From contig NZ_JAFIQX010000008.1 of assembly GCF_017356035.1 (NCBI RefSeq), positions 124,001 through 188,000 of the forward strand: a stretch of DNA of 64,000 nt. Direction: 5' to 3'. The notes beneath the pieces are model-generated. The model saw nothing but the letters and a program-made list of their open reading frames with translations, did no database searches and was not told the DNA's origin. Position numbers and translations under genes: made by a program. The stretch is from Longitalea luteola. Its GTDB lineage: Bacteria; Bacteroidota; Bacteroidia; Chitinophagales; Chitinophagaceae. How positions within the stretch are numbered: the first letter of the stretch is position 1; the number at the start of each line of letters is the position of its first letter. Of this stretch, positions 36,001 through 43,281 are shown in pieces.

Positions 36001-36264
36001 AAAGGTCTGGGCGGTAAAACCGACAAAGCTTACCGTAACAGTAGCATCGTTGGTTACATCCTTTAATTTAAACTCCCCTTTTGCATCTGTTGTAGTGCTT
36101 TGTCCCGATCCCATTACCCGAATGGAAACACCCGGTAAAGGTTCACCTGATTCTTTATCGGTAATTTTACCGGTGACATCTCTTGTCTGGGCGAAGGCGC
36201 CCACCGACAACAGCAACAGCAGGATAAAAGAGGGAAAAAATTTTTTCATTTGTTGCAGATTCAT
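33019..36264 (-). CDS. SusC/RagA-family TonB-dependent outer-membrane transporter (PUL1)
   Basis: A 1081-residue protein with a signal peptide ending VGAFAQ. Residues about 27-115 are a carboxypeptidase-regulatory-like domain (VTGKITDKESGEPLPGVSIRV), followed by a TonB-box-like DDVIVVGYG at about 110-118. The plug carries LQGRILGLGVSGG, YVIDGVIQ and SVLKDGAAAIYGSRAANGVI. A long barrel follows, ending in a hydrophobic strand SLGVNMVF. With SusD it imports oligosaccharides using TonB energy. It lies between the DUF3826 gene (163-nt gap) and the susD-like gene. No anti-sigma or STN front domain is present, so regulation by a transenvelope sigma/anti-sigma pathway through this receptor is not suggested. 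Confidence 0.95.
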   Translation of the reverse strand: MNLQQMKKFFPSFILLLLLSVGAFAQTRDVTGKITDKESGEPLPGVSIRVMGSGQSTTTDAKGEFKLKDVTNDATVTVSFVGFTAQTFKVGDKPTLDVTLSKANVQLDDVIVVGYGVQKKAHLTGAVETMKAKEIEDLPVGNLGAALQGRILGLGVSGGTQRPGARANLTIRNPATFSKDGGTTDALYVIDGVIQVTPDGKNDNTQFANLDPSEVESISVLKDGAAAIYGSRAANGVIIVTTKRGKAGAPKFSYSGSYGVNDEVYRTKMMSAHEYAMYYNIMNGPNGENAQPNKDKFFSEDELEHFKTINYDRLQPEWRSAYNMRHTMNVSGGSERATYFAGASYYEQDGNLGYLDYRKWTFRAGADVNVATGLKTGIQLSGNWSDLKKTFNKVASEAEDDDYKNLLLTPRYIPDYIDGYAVRTPGGNSGTDKVSQYHFGEIQRLRNIAQTKDKTLMLNMYAEYELPWIKGLKARVNYARYFTNSNGTQVGTKYTLYNFLTNGANGHIYDTYGVKPVLPGTQYQNGNRLYYSSTDGQTNQLNFIVSYAQTFGQHSISGLFSVERGEAESRQADVWKESPVASTNGQFGSAFGAIDGKTVGQESGTLGYIGRLNYAYANKYLAEFLFRSDASTHFAPENYWGKFYSLSTGWVISNENFFHSDKINFLKLRYSTGLLGKDDTKAWLWRQRYTFQNGKGAVFGGVSNTGASTGMKMEQSPNRNAKWSSEWKNNVGIDARFLNNRLSATIEGFYNKGTDLLMELTQGVPLTVGGSIAAENWGEMDFFGYEIGLGWNDNIGKDFTYGIDARFTWYDNKWKRGNFNDVEILKPWVAKPGQSSDIGVWGYDVLGMFKDQAEIDAYVNKYGIKEVALSDDADDNVTADKLRPGMLYYRDVRGAMNADGTFEGPDGIINENDQIQLAKRAENHYGLGFTLKAGYKGLSLDVVLSGSFGGWAEIDGNAREKMSNNISNGYYSRPAIWGNIYDPVLNPTGNMPNPHWQAVSLTPRSNFWKVSAFRMGVRNVNLNYSIPKKIVSLARMNSARVAFTILNPMFLFNPYSYKAPEGAYDAYPNLRTYSLGVNMVF

Positions 36265-36427
36265 ACAGCATTAGTTTTTAGGACTGAGAAAACTTTTTAG
36301 CAATCTTTTTACTGGGGTTTACGTCTACAGTGTAAAACATACAATTTTAGATGAAATGTATTTTTCGTTATGTGTAAATAAGACATTAATACTAATCTCT
36401 AACAGAAATTACTTACCATCAGGTAAG

Positions 36428-37141
36428 TTATTTACTTTGCTTCGCGGCTTCTCTTTTCTCCTTTAACCGCTGCTGCCATGCTTTTTCCTCTTTCTTCATA
36501 TCGATGCCGGCTTTAGCCAGGTAGTTATTGATCCGGCCTTTATATTTTCCAAACACCGCATGTTTCTTTTCTGAAGATTCGGCATCCATCGCCTTCTCCC
36601 GCGCTTCGGTTAACCAGCTAAGGATCTGCGCCTTCTGCTCTTCCGTCAATGAAGGGATCATATCCTTGTAAGCACTATAAGTAACGTTCAACACGTTGTA
36701 CGTCATTCCATTCTTAATTTCATCTATTTGTTGGGAAGTGCAATGGGCAGACAGTTTCTTCAGGTAGGCTTTGTGTAATTTAGCCAGGTCTTTTTCAGAA
36801 CGCGCCTGCAGCTTTTCAATAGCTGCTTTATCTTTTTCAGTAAGCCCGGCTCCTTTTGCTTTTATGTCTTTGATCTTTGCGTTACGGGCATCATGAATGG
36901 CACTTAACGCCATATACTGATCGGCAACAATGTTGGTTACCTTATTATTGAAGACACTATCTGTACTCTGTAACGCTGCAACGATCTTGGCTGCTCTTTT
37001 ATTAATTACTTCTCTGAATTCTTCTTTCGTTTGTGCGGGAGATGTTTGTGCAACGGCGAGGGTCACAGACAATAACATCATCAACAATGTTACCGTCATT
37101 AGCAAAAGGGATAAACTACCTGTGCGTTTCATATATGACAA
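36428..37141 (-). CDS. exported DUF3826 protein
   Basis: A 237-residue protein with a signal peptide (start at 37141, or the ATG three codons later, MKRTGSLSL; cleavage near AVAQ). The rest is almost all helical and highly charged (IKDIKAKGAGLTEKDKAAIEKL, YLKKLSAHCTSQQIDEIKNGMTYNV, EAREKAMDAESSEKKHAVFGKYKGRIN). This matches DUF3826, which is found in many Bacteroidota PULs and has no known function. It is the first gene after a 523-nt gap holding the shared 44-nt element, and it precedes susC. It may assist glycan handling in the periplasm. Confidence 0.8.
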   Translation of the reverse strand: MSYMKRTGSLSLLLMTVTLLMMLLSVTLAVAQTSPAQTKEEFREVINKRAAKIVAALQSTDSVFNNKVTNIVADQYMALSAIHDARNAKIKDIKAKGAGLTEKDKAAIEKLQARSEKDLAKLHKAYLKKLSAHCTSQQIDEIKNGMTYNVLNVTYSAYKDMIPSLTEEQKAQILSWLTEAREKAMDAESSEKKHAVFGKYKGRINNYLAKAGIDMKKEEKAWQQRLKEKREAAKQSK

Positions 37142-37664
37142 GATTACTCTGAACTAACGGTGCAGGCCCGAAAGTCATTTATTATTTAATACGTATGGTT
37201 GTTATAGTCCGTGTTACTGTACTATGCGTATGTACAATCCGGTATTGGGTAAACAGTTTGCTACGCTCTCTGGATTGGTTTATGAACCTGGATAATTCAA
37301 GCGTGGGTACTTAGCCTGTCTTGTTGATTAGTGTAGATTGCGCATGGAGTGTTTTTGGGATGTCCGGGTATTGCGCTTGTGATAATTTCTGCCGGAAAAG
37401 AAGGCCATATCATACAGTGCGAATAAGAAAGACCGGGCAAGCAAAAACGCTTCATATGCTCAATCGTTTAAAAAGCTTCAGAATACAATGGATATCAGGA
37501 CTCACTTAACCAATTTTTTCAAACACATTGTTATCTGTTTGTTATTCATTTTACCTCAATAAAGGTACAGGCGACCCTATCTGTAAACAATGTAAGGTTT
37601 CACTAAATTGATGGAATATTTTACTATTTTTTGTTAGTCACCTGCATCGCTTTATCGTGTGCGT
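37142..37664. other. 523-nt probable control region for the DUF3826-susC-susD unit
   Basis: The gap between the GH2 stop and the DUF3826 start is AT-rich with no supported gene; a 62-codon open frame at 37321-37509 looks random. It contains the 44-nt element shared with the second SusC/D unit (37585-37628). If transcription starts near that element, the mRNA leader would be roughly 440 nt. No convincing Bacteroidota promoter (TTTG plus TAnnTTTG) was found. Confidence 0.55.
37585..37628 (-). promoter_or_regulatory. 44-nt element shared by both SusC/D control regions (copy 1)
   Basis: On the plus strand this is AAACAATGT at 37585-37593, nine variable bases, then a 26-nt block at 37603-37628 containing GATGGAA and TTTTACTATT. 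Copy 2 at 60295-60338 has the 9-nt block identical, the same 9-nt spacing and 23 of 26 identical bases in the longer block. Its position, orientation and conservation suggest a regulator or promoter site common to both PULs. Confidence 0.6.
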
Positions 37665-40085
37665 TTATTGTGTCTGCAAGACAATATTTGCAGTTGGCAA
37701 ACCAGGCGATTTTATGGCCAACCTGATCTTACCTGCTTTCGGTTTCGATTGTATGATGGCAAGGCATAATCCGTTGTAAGCCTTGTGGGATGCAGCTTTA
37801 AAGGATTCCAGACTGGCCGGATACCCATTATCCATGCCTGCCAAAACGCCCTCACCTGTAATTTCTACAGTTATTTTATTGTCGGCTTCCGGCACGAGGT
37901 TCCCGTTTTTATCTACTATTCGAACGGTGACAAACGACAGGTCTTTTCCGTCGGCATGGAGGATTTTTTTATCCGGCACGATTTCCAACCGGGCGGGCGC
38001 ACCCGCTGTATTGATGATTTTTGTGGCTACTGTTCTGCCATTTTTCCGCGACACCGCCTTCAACGTGCCGGGCTCATATTTCACCCGCCATTGTACGTGA
38101 AAATCAAGTGGTTGTTTTTTACGAACACCCAGCGAACGGTCGTTCAGGAACAGCTCTGCCTCATCGGCATTATTATAATATGCCCACACATCCACTTCCT
38201 TACCGGCTTCCCAGTTCCAGTGCGGGAAAACATGCAACACTGTTTTATTGGTCCATTCGCTTTGATACATATAATAGGCATCCTTCGGAAAACCAGCCAG
38301 GTCAACAATGCCATAATAGGAACTTCTTGCCGGCCATGGATAGGGTACCGGCTCGCCGAGAAAATCGAATCCCGACCATACGAATAACCCTGAAATAAAT
38401 TCATGCTGTTTCACGATCCGCCAGGTTTGTTCATGGGTAGAACCCCAGTAGGCCGCTACCTGGTCATATGCCGATACAGAATAATCGGGGTTGCCGTTCT
38501 GCACAAATTTTTGTCCTTTTAACGGCCAGAAGCGCATCGTATCTGATGGCATATCATAATCACCGCGGCTGGCCAGGGCCGACATGGTTTCGGCAGCAAT
38601 GAATTTCTTACCAGGATACCTTGTCGGCACTTCGGGATAGATCTGCTGGTTGTAGTTCAACCCCAACAGATCGAGCGCATTTGCCTGGTACATAAAATTC
38701 TTCGTAGTATCTGTTTCGGTGAGCGCTGCGGTTACCGGCCTGGTTGTATCCAGTTGTTTCACTATGCCCACCAGTTTGCGGGTGAGGGCAATGCCGGTGC
38801 TGTCAAATTGTTCCCTGATCTCGTTCCCGATACTCCAGATGATCACTGAAGGATGGTTACGGTCTCTTTTAACCATATCTTCCAGGTCCTGCTGATGCCA
38901 TTTATCAAAATCAATATTGTAATCAAATTTGTTTTTTTTCTTATGCCACATATCAAAGGCTTCATCCATCACCAGGAAACCCATTTTATCGCAGAGATCG
39001 AGAAATTCCGGCGCCGGCGGATTATGCGCCGTACGAATGGCATTACAACCCATCTCCTTCAGGATCTGTAACTGACGCTCCATGGCCCGCACATTAATGG
39101 CAGCGCCCAAAGCGCCGAGGTCGTGGTGCATACATACCCCGAGGATCTTCGTTTGTTTGCCGTTCAGGAAGAATCCTTTCTGTACATCGAACCTGAAATG
39201 CCGGATGCCAAATGACGTTGTATATTCATCCACCGTTTTTCCATTTACCACCACACGGGTTACTGCTTTATATAAGTACGGCTTCTCCACTGACCATAAC
39301 TGCGGATTGGCAACGTTGGCAGTATAAGTAATAGTTGACTTTCCGGCCGGCCAGCTGCTATTCGTTGAAGCCGGTGCTGCTTTTGCTACCAGTTTACCAG
39401 CGGCATCATAAATATCGGTGTACACGCTCCCCTGCCCTGCTTTACCGGTGCTGTTATTCACCACCGATTGTATTTGAACGGTGGCGCTTTTGTCGCTCAC
39501 AGCTGGTGTGGTAATAAAGGCGCCCCACTGATCAATGGCTATCTTATTAGCCACTACCAACCGCACATTCCGGTAAATGCCTGAACCGGTGTACCACCGG
39601 GAGCTGGGTTGCAGCGAATTGTCGACGCGTACGGCGATCACCTGTTGTGCTGTTCCAGGTTTAAGATAAGGGCTTACATCATACCTGAATGAACTATAGC
39701 CATAAGCGCGTTTGCCTAAATAATGGCCATTCACCCATACTTCGCTGTTGCGGTACACACCATCGAACTCTATAAATACATGTTTATCTTTTGCAGTGGC
39801 CGGCAGCGTAAAGGTTTTACGGTACCAGGCAATACCGGTTGGTAAGGCAGCCTGGTTGTGCGTACCCGGATGCTTTTCATTGAAATCTCCTTCAATGCTC
39901 CAGTCATGCGGCACATCAAGCGTTCGCCAGCTTTTATCGTTATAACCTGCTTCTTTGGCTATAGCCGTATCGCCTAACCAGAACTTCCAGTTCTTATTGA
40001 AATCGATAATGGTACGGCTGTGCTGTTGCGAGAATGCGCTTACACACAATAACGTCAACAATGAAGTATAGAATGTTCTTTTCAT
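37665..40085 (-). CDS. exported GH2 glycosidase (beta-galactosidase/beta-glucuronidase type)
   Basis: An 806-residue protein with a signal peptide ending SAFSQ. Domain order: jelly-roll sugar-binding domain (WRTLDVPHDWSIEGDF, YRNSEVWVNGHYLGKRAYG), Ig-like domain (FGIRHFRFDVQKGFFLNG), TIM barrel with acid/base Glu422 in WSIGNEIRE and nucleophile Glu499 in FIAAETMSA, then a DUF4982-type domain and a C-terminal Ig-like domain (VTVRIVDKNGNLVPEADN). It is expected in the periplasm. The GH2 call and catalytic pair are firm. Substrate may be beta-galactoside, beta-glucuronide or an arabinopyranoside. The gap after its stop holds the PUL1 control region. Confidence 0.9.
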   Translation of the reverse strand: MKRTFYTSLLTLLCVSAFSQQHSRTIIDFNKNWKFWLGDTAIAKEAGYNDKSWRTLDVPHDWSIEGDFNEKHPGTHNQAALPTGIAWYRKTFTLPATAKDKHVFIEFDGVYRNSEVWVNGHYLGKRAYGYSSFRYDVSPYLKPGTAQQVIAVRVDNSLQPSSRWYTGSGIYRNVRLVVANKIAIDQWGAFITTPAVSDKSATVQIQSVVNNSTGKAGQGSVYTDIYDAAGKLVAKAAPASTNSSWPAGKSTITYTANVANPQLWSVEKPYLYKAVTRVVVNGKTVDEYTTSFGIRHFRFDVQKGFFLNGKQTKILGVCMHHDLGALGAAINVRAMERQLQILKEMGCNAIRTAHNPPAPEFLDLCDKMGFLVMDEAFDMWHKKKNKFDYNIDFDKWHQQDLEDMVKRDRNHPSVIIWSIGNEIREQFDSTGIALTRKLVGIVKQLDTTRPVTAALTETDTTKNFMYQANALDLLGLNYNQQIYPEVPTRYPGKKFIAAETMSALASRGDYDMPSDTMRFWPLKGQKFVQNGNPDYSVSAYDQVAAYWGSTHEQTWRIVKQHEFISGLFVWSGFDFLGEPVPYPWPARSSYYGIVDLAGFPKDAYYMYQSEWTNKTVLHVFPHWNWEAGKEVDVWAYYNNADEAELFLNDRSLGVRKKQPLDFHVQWRVKYEPGTLKAVSRKNGRTVATKIINTAGAPARLEIVPDKKILHADGKDLSFVTVRIVDKNGNLVPEADNKITVEITGEGVLAGMDNGYPASLESFKAASHKAYNGLCLAIIQSKPKAGKIRLAIKSPGLPTANIVLQTQ

Positions 40086-40110
40086 TTAATGGTTTTAATC
40101 GTATATAGTA

Positions 40111-40193
40111 GTTACCGGTTGCCGGTTGCCAGTTACCAGGGGCGCGGCCTTTGTCTTTAAATTCCCGGTAACCGGGAACTGGTACCCGGGAAC
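40111..40193. repeat. four-plus-four heptad hairpin, GTTACCR subtype
   Basis: The left arm at 40111-40138 is GTTACCG, GTTGCCG, GTTGCCA, GTTACCA. The right arm at 40166-40193 is CGGTAAC, CGGGAAC, TGGTACC, CGGGAAC. The 27-nt spacer begins GGGGCGCGGCC and ends ATTCC, like the spacers at 23743-23768 and (inverted) 1967-1995. It lies 25 nt upstream of the GH2 start. Confidence 0.87.
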
Positions 40194-40280
40194 TTGTAAA
40201 CCTTATCAATTCAATCAAACTTGTCAACTTTATCAACTTGCCCACATGGCTATGGTTTGAAACCGTGACACGCTGTGCAA

Positions 40281-41390
40281 CTACCTAACAAAGTCAAGAT
40301 TGCTCTTACCAAGATCCTTCGAAGTAGCTACGGCAATACCGCGCTGGTCTTTATTGTTAACGCCGCAATAAAAATGATACACGATGCCGTTATGTTTTAC
40401 AACAAATGATTTATGAGCAAAGCGTTCGTCATAAGGAACAGATGACTCGATCAGGTTATCCCCTTTCCAGTCGGTCCAGTTTACGAGATCATAAGAACAG
40501 GCAAAACGGTTGAAAGCGCCTTTGCGATCTTCCCAGAATGCCCCGAAATAGAACATGACATACAAATCACCGATCTGCTGAATAACCGCATCCCCGGTTA
40601 TCCCCACAGGATGATGCACCACCGGTTCGGTTTGAAAGCGTTTCCAGTTCACCATATCGTTCGACACCGCCATACCAATGCGTTCGAACCAACGCGTTTT
40701 TTTATTGTCAACAGCCGTATCGCCATTGGCATTGTAATACATGACGAACGGATAACCCGTGATCTTTTTCTTATCCCAGATCACGGAGCTTTTAAATTGC
40801 TTTTTATTTTCCCACCAGCGCACATCAGCGTCTTTGGATGACAACACAGGTTTTGGCAGGCGTTGCCATTCGTGCGGTTTGGAAGGATCTTTGGTAGTAT
40901 AGGCCATGCCGATCGACAACAGCCCCGCCTCATAACCGCGGGCATTGCCACCGAAGTACGACATCCAGTATTTTTTATTGAAAGGCTGCCACTGATAGCT
41001 GCCGCCCCACTCCATATCCTGCAACGCAATATACCCGGCCTTCTGGTGGGCATCCCACAAAGTAGTGTCCTGTGAAAAGGACATTAACCGGCCCTTGGTT
41101 GTCCAATGCAGCAGGTCTTTACTTTGCGCCAGCCAGGTTTCGTACCCCCGGCCATCGAAGATGATGTAGGTCATGTACCAGCTGTTGCCTTTGCGGAAAA
41201 CGGTGGGACAATCAAGTTTTTTTTCATTGTTGGCAGGAACCACTACCAATCCATATTTAAAAGGCGTTTTTACTTGTTCATACACTGACTGCATCACTGA
41301 ATCGGGTACCGTTACAGCAGCTTTTTGCGCCCGGGCTGTCATAATACATAGCTGCAGAAAAATAATCGCCAGACTCTTTTTCAAAATCAT
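40281..41390 (-). CDS. exported GH43-like five-bladed propeller protein
   Basis: The ATG at 41390 (MILKKSLAIIFLQ, cleavage near ARAQK) is preferred because it starts a proper signal peptide; the longer frame from 41507 adds 39 unlikely residues. The 369-residue product has propeller-type blades: CPTVFRKGNSWYMTYIIFDG, TWLAQSKDLLHWTTKG, YWMSYFGGNARGYEAG, YVMFYFGAFWED and FACSYDLVNWTDW. The fold matches GH43/GH117/GH130-like proteins; PF-level assignment is not possible by eye. Asp in LDCPTVF and Asp in GITGDAVIQ are catalytic candidates. Role: probably trimming of pectin side chains in the periplasm. It shares a divergent upstream region with the plus-strand PL1 gene. Confidence 0.7.
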   Translation of the reverse strand: MILKKSLAIIFLQLCIMTARAQKAAVTVPDSVMQSVYEQVKTPFKYGLVVVPANNEKKLDCPTVFRKGNSWYMTYIIFDGRGYETWLAQSKDLLHWTTKGRLMSFSQDTTLWDAHQKAGYIALQDMEWGGSYQWQPFNKKYWMSYFGGNARGYEAGLLSIGMAYTTKDPSKPHEWQRLPKPVLSSKDADVRWWENKKQFKSSVIWDKKKITGYPFVMYYNANGDTAVDNKKTRWFERIGMAVSNDMVNWKRFQTEPVVHHPVGITGDAVIQQIGDLYVMFYFGAFWEDRKGAFNRFACSYDLVNWTDWKGDNLIESSVPYDERFAHKSFVVKHNGIVYHFYCGVNNKDQRGIAVATSKDLGKSNLDFVR

Positions 41391-41606
41391 TGTTTTAGTA
41401 GTAAGAGATGATGCCAATCGACTCCTATAGATGTGGCTGCCGGAAAAAACGTGGCATGCAACATCCATTTTTGCAAAGATATAAGCGTAGATAATACATT
41501 TATACAACTAATTCCGGCTAACACCCGTCTAATAATAATCTAATTATAGAATAGACCCTGTTTTATTATTTTTATCGCTCATAAACTTGCGTTAAATCAA
41601 GTCATC

Positions 41607-43031
41607 ATGAAAAAAACTGGCCCAAGCCCTATTTTCGCCATAGCCGCACTCATTATGCTGATCTCACTGTCAGCATTTAAATATACAAAAGCGCAACCAA
41701 TTGCTTTTCCCGGTGCTGAAGGATATGGCAAATATGCCACTGGTGGCCGCGGTGGCAAAGTAGCCATCGTTACCAATCTGCAAAATGATGGTCCGGGCAG
41801 TTTACGGCAGGCACTGGCCGCATACCCTAATGAGCCGCTTACCGTTGTTTTTCAGGTTTCAGGCATCATTGAACTGAGCTCGCCACTGATCCTGAAAAGA
41901 TCGAATGTGACCATTGCCGGACAAACAGCGCCCGGTGATGGCATCTGCCTCAAAGGAAATTCTTTTGTGATCAATGGCGCCAATAAAGGCGGCAACCACG
42001 GAAATATCGTCATCCGCTACATCAGATCGAGGCCGGGCAGCAATTATTCAAAAGGTGTTTACGGCCTGGACATAGAAAATTGCCATGACATTATTATTGA
42101 CCATTGCTCTTTCAGCTGGGCCAATGAAGAATGTGTGGCTGCATACGATGTAAAGAACATCACCATTCAATGGTGTATTATCAGCGAAGGATTGTATGAA
42201 GCCGGTCATCACAAGGGGCACCGCTCCTACGGCGGTGTTTGGGGCGGACAATACGCTTCTTTCCACCACAACCTGTTTGCGCATTTGAATAACCGCGTTG
42301 TTCGCTTCAATGGCGCACGGGCGCATGATACCATAGCGCTTGTCGACTATCGCAATAACGTTAATTATAACTGGGGCAATGCAAATGCCTGTTATGGCGG
42401 CGATATAAAACTCGCCGGCGGCGTGTCCCGGGTGAATATCGTGAACAATTATTATCAACCCGGACCTGCTACCGACGATAAGTTAAAATTCCTGCAGGCC
42501 TGGTCATCAAAGAATCCTGACAACCGGGTTGGACAATGGTATGTTGCCGGTAATGTGATGCGGGGCAACAAAGACCTTTCAAAAGATAACTGGAAAGGCG
42601 TTGATCTTTCCAGGATACCCGACAGCAGCCGCGCACTGGCAAGAGTGGATACACCCTTTGCCGTTATGAAGCTGAGCCGCATACAAACTGCCAAAGAAGC
42701 TTATAATGCCGTTCTGGCCGGCGCGGGCGCTACCCTGCCGAAAAGAGATTCCACTGATATCCGGATCGTTTACGAAGTGCAGCATAAGATCGCTTCGGGA
42801 AAAGGAGTGTTTGGCAAGGCCGGCATCATTGACAGTCCTGCTGCGGTAGGCGGCTGGGCTACGTATAAAACGGGACCTGTTCCAACCGACAGTGATAAAG
42901 ATGGGATGCCCGATGCGTGGGAAACGATGAACAAACTAGATCCGAAGGATCCTGCTGATGGTAATGTGGTTAATGATAAGGGCTATACTAACCTGGAACT
43001 GTACCTGAATAGTTTGGTTACCAATAAGTAA
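41607..43031 (+). CDS. exported PL1-family pectate lyase-like protein (plus strand)
   Basis: A 474-residue protein with a signal peptide ending TKAQP. It has the core PL1-type motifs AFPGAEGYGKYATGGRGGKV, GPGSLRQALA, VTIAGQTAPGDGICLKG, IVIRYIRSRPG and IIIDHCSFSWAN. The C-terminus has the calcium loop DSDKDGMPDAWE and GYTNLELYLNS. It parallels the minus-strand PL1 at 28660-30318 but lacks that protein's N-terminal extension of about 60 residues. It is the only plus-strand gene in PUL1, has its own upstream region of about 216 nt to the divergent GH43-like gene, and is followed by a bidirectional terminator. Probable role: cleavage of homogalacturonan or RG-I backbone. Confidence 0.85.
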   Translation: MKKTGPSPIFAIAALIMLISLSAFKYTKAQPIAFPGAEGYGKYATGGRGGKVAIVTNLQNDGPGSLRQALAAYPNEPLTVVFQVSGIIELSSPLILKRSNVTIAGQTAPGDGICLKGNSFVINGANKGGNHGNIVIRYIRSRPGSNYSKGVYGLDIENCHDIIIDHCSFSWANEECVAAYDVKNITIQWCIISEGLYEAGHHKGHRSYGGVWGGQYASFHHNLFAHLNNRVVRFNGARAHDTIALVDYRNNVNYNWGNANACYGGDIKLAGGVSRVNIVNNYYQPGPATDDKLKFLQAWSSKNPDNRVGQWYVAGNVMRGNKDLSKDNWKGVDLSRIPDSSRALARVDTPFAVMKLSRIQTAKEAYNAVLAGAGATLPKRDSTDIRIVYEVQHKIASGKGVFGKAGIIDSPAAVGGWATYKTGPVPTDSDKDGMPDAWETMNKLDPKDPADGNVVNDKGYTNLELYLNSLVTNK

Positions 43032-43047
43032 AGGAGTAACTTGTGAA

Positions 43048-43082
43048 CGGCAGACGGCAGACGTGAAATGTGAAACGTGAAA
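43048..43082. repeat. heptad tandem repeat, CGGCAGA/CGTGAAA family
   Basis: Five units (CGGCAGA, CGGCAGA, CGTGAAA, TGTGAAA, CGTGAAA) begin 16 nt after the stop of the plus-strand PL1 gene. Confidence 0.8.
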
Positions 43083-43147
43083 TAGCCTCCCAATCATAAA
43101 GACCAAAAATTATTATGCAGCCTCAATAATTACCTACTGCATTCATA

Positions 43148-43184
43148 AAAAATGCTCAACACGAAATTCGCGTTGAGCATTTTT
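43148..43184. terminator. bidirectional intrinsic terminator between convergent genes
   Basis: A 13-bp stem pairs 43148-43160 with 43172-43184 around a small inner stem (CG/CG) and loop AAATT, with A-runs on the left and T-runs on the right. It can end both the plus-strand PL1 transcript and the minus-strand GH2 transcript. Confidence 0.8.
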
Positions 43185-43243
43185 AGTTTGAAGACCTTTC
43201 AGGTGCACAATAACGGCGTTTTGCGTTATGTATTTTGTATTTC

Positions 43244-43275
43244 CATTATCAAATTATCACATTATCACGTTATCA
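43244..43275. repeat. octad tandem repeat (CATTATCA family)
   Basis: Four 8-nt units (CATTATCA, AATTATCA, CATTATCA, CGTTATCA) lie 6 nt beyond the stop codon of the GH2 gene. They are preceded by ATTTTGTATTT, as at 25261-25271. Confidence 0.75.
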
Positions 43276-43281
43276 TATTGC

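Noticed and set aside
37321-37509. 62-codon plus-strand open frame upstream of the DUF3826 gene
   Set aside because: Random-looking composition and it lies in a probable control region.
41508-41606. Possible TAnnTTTG-type promoter (TAAACTTG) ahead of the plus-strand PL1 gene
   Set aside because: One mismatch in the -7 box and no matching -33 box at the right distance; too weak to call.
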